Assembly: GCF_001640805.2 (NCBI RefSeq)
Contig: NC_066845.1
Coordinates: 20,896,307 to 20,960,306, forward strand
Reading direction: 5' to 3'
DNA length: 64,000 nucleotides
Source: Lates calcarifer
Lineage: Eukaryota; Chordata; Actinopteri; Centropomidae
The translations under genes were made by a program, and so were the position numbers. The notes below the pieces were generated by a model that was given only the letters and a program-made list of their open reading frames with translations, was not told the DNA's origin and searched no databases. Shown piece after piece: positions 20,837 through 34,904 of this stretch. Each line of letters opens with the position of its first letter. The first letter of the stretch is position 1.

Positions 20837-22756
20837 GGGGCACAGAATTCACATCCTTCCATGAGGGCACTGGGGAAAAAAAGGGGAGTGTGGAGCATTA
20901 CCATAGCGAGAGAAGCAGGCTGACTGCCCAGATATGTCGTCAGCATGTTGTATCAGCAAGACTGTTCAATGAATCACACGATGTGCAGCCGCTTAGGTGA
21001 TAAATACACAAGCATGAGGTCCAACATACAAGATAGGACTCATTGTTGGTAGGGCCCGGCCTGTATTTCATAGCCTGGGCAGCCCTGATGATGGATGGCC
21101 CAGTGCTTGGTAATATTTCTTCCACAATCTTGGTTCAGACATTATGTTGAAAGTGCAGAGAGCAGTCCACTGTGGAGGTAAAATAAAGGTGGGATGAGCA
21201 GAGACCCTTTGAGCATGGCTCACTCTTCAGGTGAAGCCTATGATTAGCTGGCAGAGAAATTAGATTATTCATGAATCACTTGGTTGGTGCTTTAGGCTGG
21301 ATAACAATATCAATCAGGCCTTTTCAATCAAGTGTTCTCAAGCTATTACATGATATTCCCTTTGACAGCTGTGTGAAATTTCACTGAAAACCAAAACCAG
21401 ATTTTTCTTTTTTTGCACATGAGTATGTGTGATTCATTTTTGGGGTGAGGTAAATAGACAACACTTTCAGGCAACAAATTGAGCCACAAGGTCCAAAATG
21501 TATTCATGTGTACACTTGTTGTTTCCTGGCAACATGTTCCTACGAGAAAACAACTCCTTGAAACAGTGTTGCCCTTCACAACTGCACAGCATTTGCCTTA
21601 TATGTCAGTGCCTGTAGGAGAAGGACTTAGAAGGCAATATGATAGATGCTAAAGGAGAACAAAAATAAATAATGAAGGATAAAAGCAGAAACAGAACCCG
21701 GGGCAGGGTCTTGACACCTCGTCCAATTATCATCCTTTTTTAAACAACAGCTGACAGCTCCGATCTAATCACTTGACAAGCCGGCTTTGCCACACAAACA
21801 TAGACGAGGCATCCGAACACCCACACAAGGAAAATGACACATCTACACAGGCAGACTCCATCACCTATAACTGCACCCAAAACGAAAGGGTGTACACATC
21901 CACCGGCGCTTTCTGTCAGTGTCACTAAAACTCTCTCGCTTCTCCATTCTTACGTCAAGCTGAACGAGCGTGACTCCAGGACTCAGAGGCAGACATCACT
22001 CTTGGCAGCACACCTTGTATTTTGCCTCTGCCCATTTATTCGATGTGTTTCTCTCTTATTGTGTTCCTCTCCGCCTGTCTGTCCCCTGTCTCATACTGCT
22101 TCCAAAAAATAAATCACAACCCCCTGAAGGGCTCTTTCGTAAGAAAAAAAAAAGGTGGAGATCCGAGAAGTGATACTTTAAAGCTTACAACAGCTTTGTT
22201 TCCTACAGCTAAGGTTCTACAAAGAAGGCCAATTTGTAGCACAATTTACACTGACATTTTGTTTGAAATATACCTAAATACAGTATTCCTGAAACTTACA
22301 TTAAAATTAGTAAATGTTTCAGTGCTTCAGTGTTGCCTTTCTCAGGATGTAAAATCTTCTCCAACAAGGATTCAGATCAAACTTTCAAACCCAGGATACT
22401 GATATTATTTCATGATAATGCCATCATCTGTTCAGTGACAGGCAAATTAATTCACCAAATCCTCATTAACAATCATTACAGAAAGAAAATAAACTGTAAT
22501 TTCTGGTGTCTGGTGTGTAAGTTGAGTGATGCTGACACTGTGACACTAATGGCAGTGCCTGAAGTGTTCTAAAGATGCAGCCAGCACAACATCCTGCATT
22601 TGGGGTGGAGTGCAAGAATTACAAACTTAAGGACAAATTACTGTCATTTGTATGCATACATCTCTGAATCAAAATAAATACCCGTGTTACCTGTCAGGCT
22701 CAGTACAGACTATTTACTGGCCAAGAATTTTGGAGGTGCTATTAGAAATCTAAGGT

Positions 22757-22820
22757 TTGAATAAATAGTAAATAAATAGTAAATAAATAGTAAATATAAA
22801 ATATAATAGTAAATAAATGA
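22757..22820. repeat. tandem AAATAAATAGT repeat
   Basis: Three near-perfect head-to-tail copies of an 11-base unit (AAATAAATAGT), followed by degenerate AT-rich copies. Confidence 0.85.
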
Positions 22821-24035
22821 ATAATAAGAACTCAGTGGTACATACCAGTATATACTCAATTCATATCAAACTCACTCCTGGTTCATTCATTCTGGGCCAG
22901 TATTATTATGTAGACACCTGGTTTTGACAAGGAATAAGTATGTACACTGCATGTACACTAAATACTAAGTAGCTACATTCATTAGAGAGTACTTGTACAT
23001 TACTGAGTAATGATGCTCATTTGGACAAATATCTGTTAATACTCTGTACCAGTGAGCACTGATATGATATAAGCACTGACATCCAATATTAAGCTGGAAA
23101 AATCATTCACTGGACACTGCTAAACTGATACATTTGTCCTCGGTCCCTCAACACTAAGTAAGGAACCTTCACAATTCCTTGATGTATTTTTGTGTAACTG
23201 CCTCTTTGAGGTAATGTACAAAATAAACATGCAGTAAGTATTACTTGCAGTGACAAAGACAAAAATACAGTGTGGCTGCAGCTGTGCACAGTGTTTGTTG
23301 AGATAATCTCCTGTGTGTGTAAAGTGACTTGGAGCCACATTTGACTTAAGCAGAGCAGCCACTGATACATAAAGCCCCAGGGAGCCATTGTCACTAAAGA
23401 CATTCACTCCTCCTCTGACTTTCCCCTCACCTACTACAGTGTGTCCACCCCAAGTCAAAGCACCTACTCTGATATTCAGCACACCTAGAAACAGAGAAAG
23501 TCATAAAAGCATCTCTACAGTGTTTAGAGCCCAGCTAGAAGTCATGTTTGGGCAAAATTCCACATTGGAAAACTAAGATTTTATGCAGCATTAAAGCGAA
23601 AAATTAATTTTGTTATTAAGAAAAAAAAACATTGTGGCTTAATCAGTGTGTACACACTATACCTGATAAGTGCAACAACCATCATGTTAAATATATATTT
23701 TTGTAGTATTCAGAGTAATCTGACTGCCACTATTTAAACACCTTATAAGTTATTTACTCTCATGCAACCTATTAAAATGTTTCTACTTTAAGCCATAAAG
23801 CCCAACTAAGTACTAGTGTGCTATGGAGCAACTTATGAACACCTATGAATAAGTTCTTTGTAAATGTAAGGAGAGGGTCCTGCTGTTCCCTGACAGTACA
23901 CTATGAAGCCTCTGTGCTATTTTACAGATGTACCCTCTTCCTCAGTGCAACTGCTCAGGCTTTAAAGAAGCAATTAAAACAAGACATTCTCCTGGAACTT
24001 CACTGGGCTGCTTTCTTCATATGTTGACGAAGATA

Positions 24036-24094
24036 AGCTGCTCAAACGGCAAGCCTATTTTTCTACCTCTCAAGGCTTGCCGTGGATGAGAAGC
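24036..24094. ncRNA. candidate pre-miRNA-like hairpin
   Basis: The core stem is ACGGCAAGCCT (24046-24056) with AGGCTTGCCGT (24073-24083), 11 bp perfect, with a 16-base pyrimidine-rich loop. Beyond a 1x3 internal loop, CTCA (24041-24044) pairs with TGAG (24087-24090); after one mismatch, GCT (24037-24039) pairs with AGC (24092-24094). The total is about 18 pairs in a hairpin of roughly 59 bases, which is the size and shape of a short miRNA precursor. I do not recognise either arm as a known mature miRNA, and expression is unknown. A chance hairpin or repeat-derived foldback remains possible. Confidence 0.3.
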
Positions 24095-27000
24095 AGAGAA
24101 AGGAAGGGGAAGTAACACTCTCTTTCTGTAAAGCTTGAGATTAACTGGAGCGCCCAAGTCACTGGAAAATCAGGGGCAGCAAATGATCTTAATTCACTAA
24201 TCACACATTGATCTTCTGTACTTTCATTTATGAAAAGGTTCACTGCCTTAGACCTATAGCCAATTCATTTGCTTTGTCTTTGTTGTTCAGAATACTTGGT
24301 GTTTGGTAAGTGTGTAACTGTGGGGAGGAAGAGATGTGATTTACATTTTTAAACCGGTCAACTTTCATACCCATCAACACAGAGGAGGGTGCCACCTACA
24401 AAAACTGCCTTTCCTATGAGGGTCTGTATTTAAAATAATGTAATTTAGACTTTTTGTCAGGAGGTTGATGAGAAGATGTAGTGATAGGATTTAGGAAAGT
24501 AACTAGATAACACTGACACACTCACACACACACACACACACACACACACTGGGGGAATAGGTGCAGAGAGAGAGAGAGATAGTTATTTTAAAAGGATGAC
24601 ATTTCACATAGAATTTGGTATGGTTTCTGTGGTTTTGTATTGAGGTAGCCATATCTCTGACAGTTGCTTTTGCTATGTATTGGTTATCTTTACACCCCTT
24701 GCTGTCATATAGAGGTGACTTAAATGTTGACTTTGGCATGAACCTGACATCTCTGTTTTCCAAATATAAAAAGCACCCTGCTGCGGTGTCCTGTAGAGGC
24801 CATTACCATGGGTAGCCCAGCTGGCGGAGGCAGCTGAGAAATGGCTCTGGGACCTGCCCATCTATCACAATCTGCCCCCCTTTTTCATGGAGAATCCATC
24901 ACCTGAGATTTGGCCTGGAGTCACTCCCTCACCCAGGTAATTTTCAGCTGGGGAGGGAAACTGAGCCGGGTCAGGACGTGAGGTTTTACTCATAAAAGTG
25001 ACCTCAAAGGTAAAGTGAGAGGTGGCTAGATGGGCAGATTTACCTCCTCTGGTACCTTTAGGGTAAGTTTAATACTGATAATCTTACTGACCATAAAGGT
25101 ATATTCTTCAAGTGAAAATACAATCCTCCTGGTGGTTAAAAGAGTGACTTGGTTTCTTATCATTGATATATTAAACCCTAATATTGATTTGTCGCTCTCT
25201 GTGACTCTTATTCTCTCTTTCTCCATCTTCACCTTGGGTTTAAAATATATAAACCCCTGACCTCACTATCTGCTCCATCTGGACAGATCAAAGATTGCCA
25301 ATCTTGTTCAAAGAGTGTTCCCCCACAGGCACTGTAGTGAGACAGCAGAGACCTATACACATAAGTTGTACTTGTCACTGAGTGTACTGCAAACATTTCA
25401 AGTTTTTGTGGTCACTATTACTGCTCTCTATCTGTACTTTCAACTGAGGGAACACAGGGAGCAAATTGAAAAAGAGACAAATGTCCAGAACCTTTGGGAC
25501 GCTACACTTATCAACAGACACAATCTGATTCAAGTATCCTGGTTGCCATTCAGACTGAGCAACTAGGTAGTGTAAACCCTTAAGGGTTTAGTATGCTTGA
25601 GCAACCTGATCTTACAGAAATATGTGAGACCACAACAATGACCTCTTAACATTATGTATTCCCATATGTGGTGGTGGCACAACCTTGTGATCACAAACCT
25701 CCCTGCTGAATCCCTCAGCGTCCCGAGTGTTTTGAATTCTGTGTCTTTTAAATGTTATTGCAGCCTCAGAGGTGACTGGGCCTCCCTGTCTGAGGATCTC
25801 AGACAACCTCAGTGTCCTCTTTTAAATCTCTTCTTAAACTTTTCCTTAACTGATGGTATTCTTTAGATTAGCATTGGATAGTAAAAACAAGCAAACAAAC
25901 CATATTGAACCTAGCAGCCATCAACACTTACTGGAACCACTGTTACGGGGCAGGTGAATGAATGAGAGTACACAGAATGATCATATGACAATACTAAAAA
26001 TGTACTGCATCAAATAATAATCTATCCAGTCCATTAAAAGAAAGTGTAGGGGCAAGCTATGAACTCTTACGTTAGGCCTAAGGTTTTGTTTTTTCTACAT
26101 TATTGTTGTTTAATCATCCAGTTTAGTTGGTCTGCTGCTTTATGTAACTAAATATATAAGTGAATTTTAATGTAATCTCCATAGTTTATGTATTCCCATG
26201 GAAAACAACATGCACTACAATAACCAAATGATAAAAGAAACTCAAATCAAATGTGGAGGGTCAATAAGCTCCTAAACTTCACTGGCCTTTAGTAGCCAAT
26301 CAGATTGCCCCCTTGATTCCTTACCAATGAGATTTTGTTACACAACCAATTGTTTTTGCCTGTGAGTGCAAAATCAATGGGAAGTTGATTACAGCCATTC
26401 AAAGCTTCCCGCAGTGCTACAACTTTAATTTGAAAAGTTAAAGGAATAAGCATCTCCAAAATAATGTTTGGGGAAGGTTTGTATGCGTCGTTGGGGTTGA
26501 TGGTGAGCTTGAAAGCAAATGTATTGATTTGTTTTTTACTGTTTATTTTCCATTACAGCTATCTAATTAGCACTTGTGCCATTATGAAAGACAGAGCTAT
26601 GTGTTTCTCCTGTCAAAATTTTGCAGACCACTACAAAGATGAAATTAGAGCCTCTGGCACTAAGTTCAATCAGTCAGAATAGAGTGACCCATCGTCCAAG
26701 TTGCTTGTGGTGTGAACATAAAGTTTATTTAGCTGGCAACAGCACACCACAACATTTCTAACCTCAACCTCCAGTTCAACTTCAGCCTTCAACCTTTTGC
26801 CTCAAGCCAGAGAGATCAATGCCCAGAAAATGAAAAGCACAAACTTGGGTCGCAAAACAAAATGAATGGTCTCTCTTTCAACTTTCTATGGTATTTTCAC
26901 ACCATCTGTAAACCTAAAGGGGCATAATGGAGATTTTTACTTCCCCGTAGCACAAAATGAATCTGCAGGGACCCATACATTACTTAATGCCCCTTAAAAT

Positions 27001-29045
27001 AACCAGCAGTGGCAATGATGTTGCAGCAACAGGGTGCACATATAGCAACATCAATAGGTGATTTCAGGTGATGGATAATTTTGGCCAACATTCACCTGGA
27101 GCCAACTTTTCCATGCTAACAAGGAATTGAGGTGACTTTGGTCAGTGTCAGCCAACATTTCTTGCAGCAAATGAATGGACTTTGTGTGGCCCATTTTTCA
27201 GGATACATGAACTGTGAACACACAGAGACAATTTTAATGGCTAGGAGAAGAAAATATAACATAAATTTAGCAGAACAGACCAACAAGAGAACCATAAAAT
27301 TTGGAAATCATTTCCCCTTCTCAATTTTGGATGTATTCACAGCCGTGTTCATTATGAGCTTGTTTGCCATATTAAGACTTGCAGATGGAAACTGAGTCCC
27401 TTGGAAACACCACATAACTGACAATGATAAAACAATTTACTGCCTAAAAATACCATCAAACACATGTTTAGCCATCATATACTGTCAGTCCAAAGTCTAA
27501 AAGTTAGACAATACAGTATACTCCCGAGCACAGAAAATAATCAATCTAATGAATCACTGTCTAAACATAAGAGGCTTCAATTACTCCCAGTCTCCGTATT
27601 GTTGAAGAAGAAATTACCAGTAGTACACCTCTCAACGTCTGCATCATTATTTTTGTGAATCCCACATTGGGGATTAGGCTCAGCATTTATTAGATGGATT
27701 TCTATCCTTGCCTGCAGGCAAATACAATGGAACAAACAATCATAACTCAAGCCTACTGGATACATATCAAAACAGCACATGACAAATAAGCCTGTCAAAG
27801 CCTTTTCTAATCTCTGTGGCTGAAAAGATACAGTTGCCTTTGACAATTCATATTGAGAGATAATGAATTACACGTCAACATTTTACAAAAGTGGATTCAG
27901 ATGAGTGACATGATGTGAGGTTAGTTTTGTCCAGAAGGGTGATGTCCATCTCTGTTGTGTGACATCAATAAGCCATCAAAGATCAGTCTCTCCTTTGAAC
28001 AGCAATATATGCAAGCTGTAAACTCTGTACAGTTGTTATCCAGCAGACAACACCCATTTGAATGAATGTTACTGGTCATCTGATGGCCAATTGTCAGTTA
28101 TTTAACATCTTTATTTGTTTATGTTGTTTGTTAACTTGGTAGCTTGAAACTGGCAGTGGCTGACACAGTGTTAGTGGTTGCGTTGATGCAAACTGTAGTT
28201 CTCTGTGCAAGTCCTTGCTACACTGGAGTTGTTAGGTTTCTTTTGCCCCACCTTGCAAGTTGACAGGATTGGTTTCCTTAGACATGTCATGTATGTAACC
28301 CAGGCTGTCTGAGTCCACATTTTTGAGACTGTCATTAGTACACTGCAGTTACAAGTTGGAAATACTCAGACTGCTTATTTATCTCATGATATGTCCTGTA
28401 TCATATATATAAAATACAATATAGATGTTAAAAAACCCTTTACTTTCATTGGAGAGGTTCCTTAATATAAATATATTAGTGCAGCTTTAAAAGATTGATT
28501 TTGTGAAGATTTTGTGGTTGTCATTGAACTCTTCACATCCTGGTATATTGCCCCCACTGTTCATGGGCATTATTTCATCTAGCGTACATGCAATAATTTC
28601 AAGTTTAATACATTTGTAAGCTGTTATGCAAATGCACTTGTGGGGTTAAAGGGGTAATCTAATGTTAATTCTGAATTTTAATTCTGAGTTTTTTAAAATC
28701 AAAATCTCTTGAGGAGTGCTATTGTATGAAAAAGTATTGAAAAAAACTGCCTTTTGTATCTCCAGATGGAGCTTGTGAAGTCATTGGTTGGGGTCAAAGA
28801 CTAGTCAAGACAAGTTTCAAAAATGAAAAAAAAAAAGGTGGTGCGAGTGGATTGAGTGGAAAGAAGTGAACTGACCAGACCTCTGTGACCCTCTCTTTGC
28901 TAGCTTGTGCAGTTACAGGCTACATTAGCCACTGCAAGTGAAACACACACATTGTAATGTAATCCACAGGTTTCACAGGGAAGAAGAATGCATGGAATTA
29001 AAAAGGTGGTATTTCTGGTTCTACTACATTGATTTGTATTGGGGT
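24095..29045. other. non-coding stretch
   Basis: No gene recognised. A (CA)n microsatellite lies at 24516-24550. Complementary open frames at 25026-25260 read on both strands and have no motif on either. Confidence 0.45.
24516..24550. repeat. (CA)n microsatellite
   Basis: About 15 CA units with one short interruption near the start. Confidence 0.95.
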
Positions 29046-29056
29046 TTTTTGTTTGT

Positions 29057-29059
29057 TTG

Positions 29060-29086
<27 letters not shown>
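29057..29086. repeat. poly(T) tract
   Basis: An uninterrupted T run of nearly 30 bases, preceded by GTTTG repeats at 29047-29058. Confidence 0.95.
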
Positions 29087-29090
<4 letters not shown>

Positions 29091-29122
29091 GACCATTTCA
29101 AGTCTGACAATGTTAGAGGAGC

Positions 29123-29330
29123 AGAAGTTCAATTCAGCTTTACTGTCATTTCTAGCAATTGTCATACATACAGGGAAACAAAAAGTAATTCCTAATGGAC
29201 CACAGTGCGACATAGAATAGATCTGTGCAAGACACTATGAAGCGCACCAAACAAATTAACTGTAGGCTCAAACTAAAAACTGTAAATTAAAAATTTACAT
29301 AACAATATAGAATTTATATATATGAGAACA
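29123..29330 (-). mobile_element. LINE-like 3' end fragment
   Basis: Read on the minus strand the block ends in ATGACAGTAAAGCTGAATTG, a close match to the terminal AATAAAGTTGAATTGAA-type ends of fish retroposons, preceded by TTTCCCTGTATGTATGACAA. There is no reverse transcriptase frame, so it is a short 5'-truncated copy. The upstream limit near 29330 is a guess. Confidence 0.4.
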
Positions 29331-32300
29331 AACAGATAGGACAGGTGTGAAAAAGTGTGAAAACTATTAAACAACTATTAAACAAATTGTATATTTGAAT
29401 GTTCCAAAACAAAGTAATTCATATCAGGCCATCAGGTCAAAGGTCAAACATCCATGGCTTGGTTCATACACCTAAGATTGTTCACTGTTCATTTAAGACT
29501 AGAGAAGTCATCTGCTGATTCAACTCCTTTCTCAGCACTGTGAAAACCAAGACAATGATTCTGTGCCTAGTTGCTGTTTATTGATGAGAAAAACACTCAT
29601 CTAAATACCAAGTATCATTTTGATGTGGCATTCCACAGAAAATAAAAGTTGACTGTTCCTAATGATTCAATAAATGATCAGCTGTAAAGCCAGCATTTGG
29701 TGACTCATTTAATTGGCCACAGGGACATTATCACAATTAGTTAGCAGCTGACATCTTCATTGTCAATTCAGGGTTTATTAAACACCTTTGTTATTGAGCT
29801 GCACAACCGCAATCAGTGGTCATAGCTGACTAAGCTGCTTTCTCATATTCATGGTAACATTAGAAGGTGTCATTTGCATATCAGAGACTTTATTAATTCA
29901 TAACCTCTCAGATGTTCCAAGTGACAAGAGCTAACAAAGTCAAGACAGAGTAGAAGGAGGAATGAGTTTTCAAAAGACAGAGATACAACATAGCAGTAAA
30001 AGAAGTGTATGGGAAACTTCTTTTATAGATAAGAGAGACTCCCTTACCAACAGATAACAGACAGGAGCAGAGCAAGTGGGGAGTAAAAGTTACTATATTT
30101 AGATGCATAGAATGGCTTTCAATGGATTTGCAAGTACAGGGGCTTCATAATCCAAATCGCTGCCAATATTAAGAAAGTGCCAGCCATCCAGCACTCAAAC
30201 TGTGAGATATTATCACAGGGGAATGGAAAATAAAGACAAAAAGTCATAGGACCCATGGATAAAAAAATTAAAATCTGGAGCCAGAAGAAGTCCAGCTTGC
30301 TGGGTGAAATCAATAAATCTCAGAGGATTAGCAAAGTCATAGCTGGCAGGTATCTTCAAAAATAAATGAAAAGGATTTCAAAGCCCAAGTGGTTTGAAAA
30401 TGGCTCAAATTATACTGTTTAGTTCTCTCACTTTTTCTGCTATGCTACACTCTCACCTGTCACTCCTGACACCCCTGCTTGGGCTCGTGACAACAGATTA
30501 TGAACAGGATGTGCAGATGACGACATGAGCAATATGACTGGCGTGACCTCTGCCACTCGCTGCAGATTGCTTTACAAAGTGTCACATTTGCAAAGGCTGG
30601 ACAAGGTGGGAGATTCAGACGACCATTCATTAGAAAGTGATGTGTGTTTGTGTGATCGGCGCCTGTCTCCACACCTATTCTTTATATCTTGTGACTCAGC
30701 TTGTCAACGCCCTGCATTCAGCACCCGGCCTGTGCGCAGGTGGCGTAGAGCCTTACGTGAAATGAACAATCAAATAGAGATCAGAGCAGGTGATACTCCT
30801 CTGCCTGGGCCTTCTCTCTCAGAATGTCAGCCTGGTAATTCCTTTGCATATATCATGTGATCCAAGCTGCACAAGTGTCTATCATAGCTGAGGACCTTTT
30901 TTTTAGTGATACACAATCTGTGGCACATAGAGCATTTTATACAGAGGCTAGCTTTTGTTACGATCTGAAAGTGGGAAATAACTAGGACATCTGAGGAGAT
31001 TGTGATATTAGAAAGAGAGAATGTCTGTGTGTGTGCATGTGTGTGTGAGAGAGTGGAGGTGAAAGGAATACGTGTTGATATTTCCGCCTGGATATACACC
31101 TTAAAAACAGATTTAAGGACCAAAGTGTGAACACTCCAAACATTATGGAGACTTGTGGCACTCTATTTCAATGCTGATCACATGTTCTAATTACAGGTAC
31201 TTCCTGACATAAAGCCGAGCTCATCTGATGTGTGACCTGTGGCACTTTTTAACCGCTTCCAATTAACGAGAGAGATTCAAGAAAACTTGTCAACTTGTTT
31301 ACAGGCTTTCACTTGTTTATTCTACCTACACATGAAAACAAGCAGCGATAATACGACTCCGAAGTGGCATAACTCTGCAGTTTAAAAAGTTCAAGATCAA
31401 GTTTTATAATCTAAAATGTGCCATAATGAAAAACTGATGGTAGGCAAGTGAGACTTTGGTGTTCTTTTTTTTCTCTTCACCAAAACATCACCATCACTCA
31501 TCATTTGATGTATATATCTATCTACTGATTCAAATTTTGGCCTCCTCTCTTATCCAAAAAAATAATTTTCCCCCAGCAAGGTCATTGAGTTGGAGTGGGA
31601 ACATCACACGTTCGGTTTGTGATGAGACATTAAAAGAAAACTGGTGAGTCAGGGGAAATTGTATTGAGTCTTTCAGAGGGAAACGGCATTGAAATTTATA
31701 AGCGTGAAAATGAGGAGGGGTGGAATAGAGTATGTGAGAGGGGAGGGCCAGGGTGGGCTAAATGCCAACATTAATGCCGCATAGATAAAAGAAACAAGTG
31801 TATCTTCAAGATGATGTTTTTAGATTGTTATTTCTAAGCAGGATAAAGTTAACATATTGATATTCAAGTCATTTCCCACTGGAGCTGCAGAAGCACTGAA
31901 AGACTTAAAAAAGAATGCCCACTCAAAACACTTAGTGCTTGTGCCTGAATACATCAATGGTAAGGATTGTCTGTTTGTCAGTGGAAATACAAGAGGAGGA
32001 TTGCATTAACATTTCAGGCCTATATCTGACACTGTTCCCCAACACACAATAAGTAAGCAAGTGAGAGTCTGTCTCAAGGACATATTCACTGTTGCAGGGA
32101 TCAAAGCTGTAACAAATTAGTTACCAGTTTCACTCTGGTTACTTTATTGTCCGAATCGTATGCAACAAGTTACATTCTTTGACATTTCTGCCCTGGTTAA
32201 TTGTTGGCAACGGTAAATATGTTTTAATAAAACACTGCCTAGAGTTTTTGCAGCAAAATTCACAGTGAAATAAGTTCATTTCTATGCCACAATCAGATAA

Positions 32301-34904
32301 TTAATTTGTAAGGGAAAAAAGTTAAATCCATGCACATTTTTCATGCTAAGTTCAGCTTTGGTGAGCTTTGACATCAATATGAGCTTTTAACCAATAGCAA
32401 GCAGTCTTAACAGTGCTTACAAGATCTAGAGAGTTCAAAATTGAGGAAGTAACCATGACTTATGTGACTTATGGCTGTCTCATCATCCACTTTAATTTGA
32501 CCTCCTCTGTCAAAGTATAAACTGCTTCACAAGAACAATGCTTTGTAGATGGTTATGATACAAGAGTCAATGATATTAACAATCTTTTAAACAAACTGCG
32601 TGAACTTACTGTCTTGCCAGAAACAGACTTAATAAGCTGGTGAGTGAGAGTTAGCTGAGGGTGCTTTCTTTCCTCCTCCTTCAAAAACTCTTTATTCTAT
32701 ATGATTGGGGGAAAAAATGTCAGGGGAAGGTGAATGGTCCAGTACAGAAAAAAATAGTAAGATGTTCATAGAGCTGTGACCATGCATGTATATGTATATG
32801 TATAATCTTGTTTCCCTCAACCTGACTTGGAACCTGAGTTGAACTTTTCCTTCAAACAGCGATTCTGAAGGAGACAGAGACTCACCTGCAATTCTTGCAT
32901 CCTGCTGGGTTTTATTTGGAGGTGGAAGATGCGTTAACAACCACATTAGTGTCAGCAACAGCAAGGGAGCTGAAGTAGCGTCTCTAGTTGAAAAACACAA
33001 GACTTGTTACTTGTTTCTCTGTGTGTTGTGGCTTCACTGCATTCTGGTCTATTTTAGAGAAATGGGTGTATGTCTGTTTTAGGATGGGCTGTGTAATTCC
33101 TGGATATTTGGGTGTAGAATTGTGGCTGTGAAAAGAGGACTTTGTTCTTTGATTCTGAAGAATGTTTATCATTCTGTTTCACATAAATGATACATATTCT
33201 GCTACTAAACTCCACCTCAGCATGATATTGAATTGTCAAGTTTGGTCAAGACAAACACACTGCCAAAAAGGAAAATACACTCAGAAATGTAGCGCAAAAT
33301 ATGTTTCTAGCTATTTTAAACTGTACTTTTCCTTTAATACGTAGGCCACTGACAACATTGCTAAACACTGCTCACTGATATTGGTAAAGTGGCTTGATTT
33401 AATCCTATGTTGAATTCAGATATTCAGTTCAATTTTGTTTTTGAAGGATAGAGAACAAGACACTGGCCTTTTTTACTCTGTGATGAATCATTTCAGCACA
33501 GAAAGCAGGCGTAGATCGGCTGACTGAACTTGCCCATCTATTTTTTTTTTCTTCCTTTTGACACAATGGGACTGATTAAAAAGACAAAATTGATAGCCAC
33601 TGGCAATGTGCTAATTTTCTGCACTCTCAAAGTGAGAGGAATTTCTGCTACCACAGCTGACCCTTTTAGATGTAATTGTGATTGCATACACACACACACA
33701 CACACACATACACACGACCCATAGCAACACAATCTCTAGTGGACCTACAGTAGGTACGTTAATTTATTTGGCCAAATAGATCCTGAGAAACCCTTCATAT
33801 TACACTTGTGTAATAGCTCTGCCTTAGAAAATGGTCTTTATGGAATAATGCTGCTTGACTTCACACAGAAAAATAGTGTCATTTAGCTCCTGTCTGCTGT
33901 CCTCATGATCAATGATTGTTCCTTGATGAAATAGAAATCACCAGTTCAGTTGCAGCATAGCAGTAGAGCTGAATGGTGCAGCACTGAGGAACATTTGTTA
34001 AACATTTGTTAAACTGTTAATAATGCATCAACAGAATCTCAACTGCAGCAGCAGTGGTGACAAAACTCTCCTAAACTTGACTAACTGGGCCGCTAAACCC
34101 ACTTACCTGCAGTAGTACAACAAAATTGTCAGGCAGTTGAAAGAAACCTGAACTCGTTTTAGCAAAGATTGAAAGCTGTTCAGTATTTTGCAGAGAAAAG
34201 TGACACAAAGCATGGCCCACATTTCAAGGTCCTGCGGAAATTAAGTGGAATTGATGTTTTCCTGCCCTTTCTCGCCTGCGTAGCCTTGAAAGAATTGTGT
34301 ATAAAATACAATGCTCTGCTCTTATTGTGAATGTGCCAAGTTTTCAACATAAAAGACACAAAATATGAAGACAGGCAACACCCCAGTCACCTATAGATTG
34401 GACAAATAGCCCATGTAGAATCCAAGGGGAAAAGATTTTCTGTGGCTTTACTTTCTGAATGTGTAATGGCTGAACTCGATGAATGCAACATGAGCAGGGC
34501 TGGAAAGAATAATGGCAGCCACATTTACAAGTTTCATGTTGTTAGGCTTGAGATAAACTATTTCACTTTATGTAGTGCTTTGGTCATTAATCTTGTTGGA
34601 TTGCACAGACAGTGCCTTCTCTTTCCATTTTATTTATCATAGCTTCACGCAGGAGCCTCTTTCCTCCCACCAAGCAGTAACCTTAAGGACAGCAGTGCTC
34701 TATTTCCCTGCCTTCAGCAGCACTGTTTTAGGGTCACACCTATTCTCACTGTAACTATCTGGATATACTCTCGCAGATGAGCTATAATCAGACCAATGAT
34801 AGACTGTTGACAACATTTTTAGAGGTCAGTGCACAGTGGGTTGCTGGGGTGGCATGGGCTTCCCTGGAATCTGACTCCCCCTGCCAATGGCAGGTTAGTT
34901 CATT
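29331..34904. other. non-coding stretch with possible regulatory block
   Basis: No gene recognised. The block 29640-29900 holds ATTTAATTGG, CACAATTAGTTAGC, the octamer ATTTGCAT and TTATTAATTCA, and no known repeat, so it may be conserved regulatory DNA. The 111-codon frame at 30525-30860 lies in a GC-richer patch but has no recognisable domain or splice context. TG-rich repeats occur at 31021-31048, and a (CA)n microsatellite at 33687-33715. Confidence 0.4.
33687..33715. repeat. (CA)n microsatellite
   Basis: About 14 CA units, with one T interruption near the right end. Confidence 0.95.

Larger units (their letters stand above)
19749..24035. other. non-coding stretch
   Basis: No gene recognised. 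It contains microsatellites at 20580-20600 and 20801-20836 and an AT-rich tandem block at 22757-22820. The block 21215-21330 (TTAGATTATTCATGAATCAC) has homeodomain-like motifs. The 126-codon frame at 22022-22402 crosses three other open frames and has no motif. Confidence 0.45.

Noticed and set aside
22022..22402. 126-codon open frame, plus strand
   Set aside because: Three frames are open over the same DNA, the peptide is low-information, and there is no domain or splice context.
25026..25260. Complementary open frames on both strands
   Set aside because: No motif in either; the pattern is typical of AT-rich sequence with few stops by chance.
30525..30860. 111-codon open frame, plus strand, GC-richer
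   Set aside because: No recognisable motif and no clear splice sites; composition alone does not support a gene.
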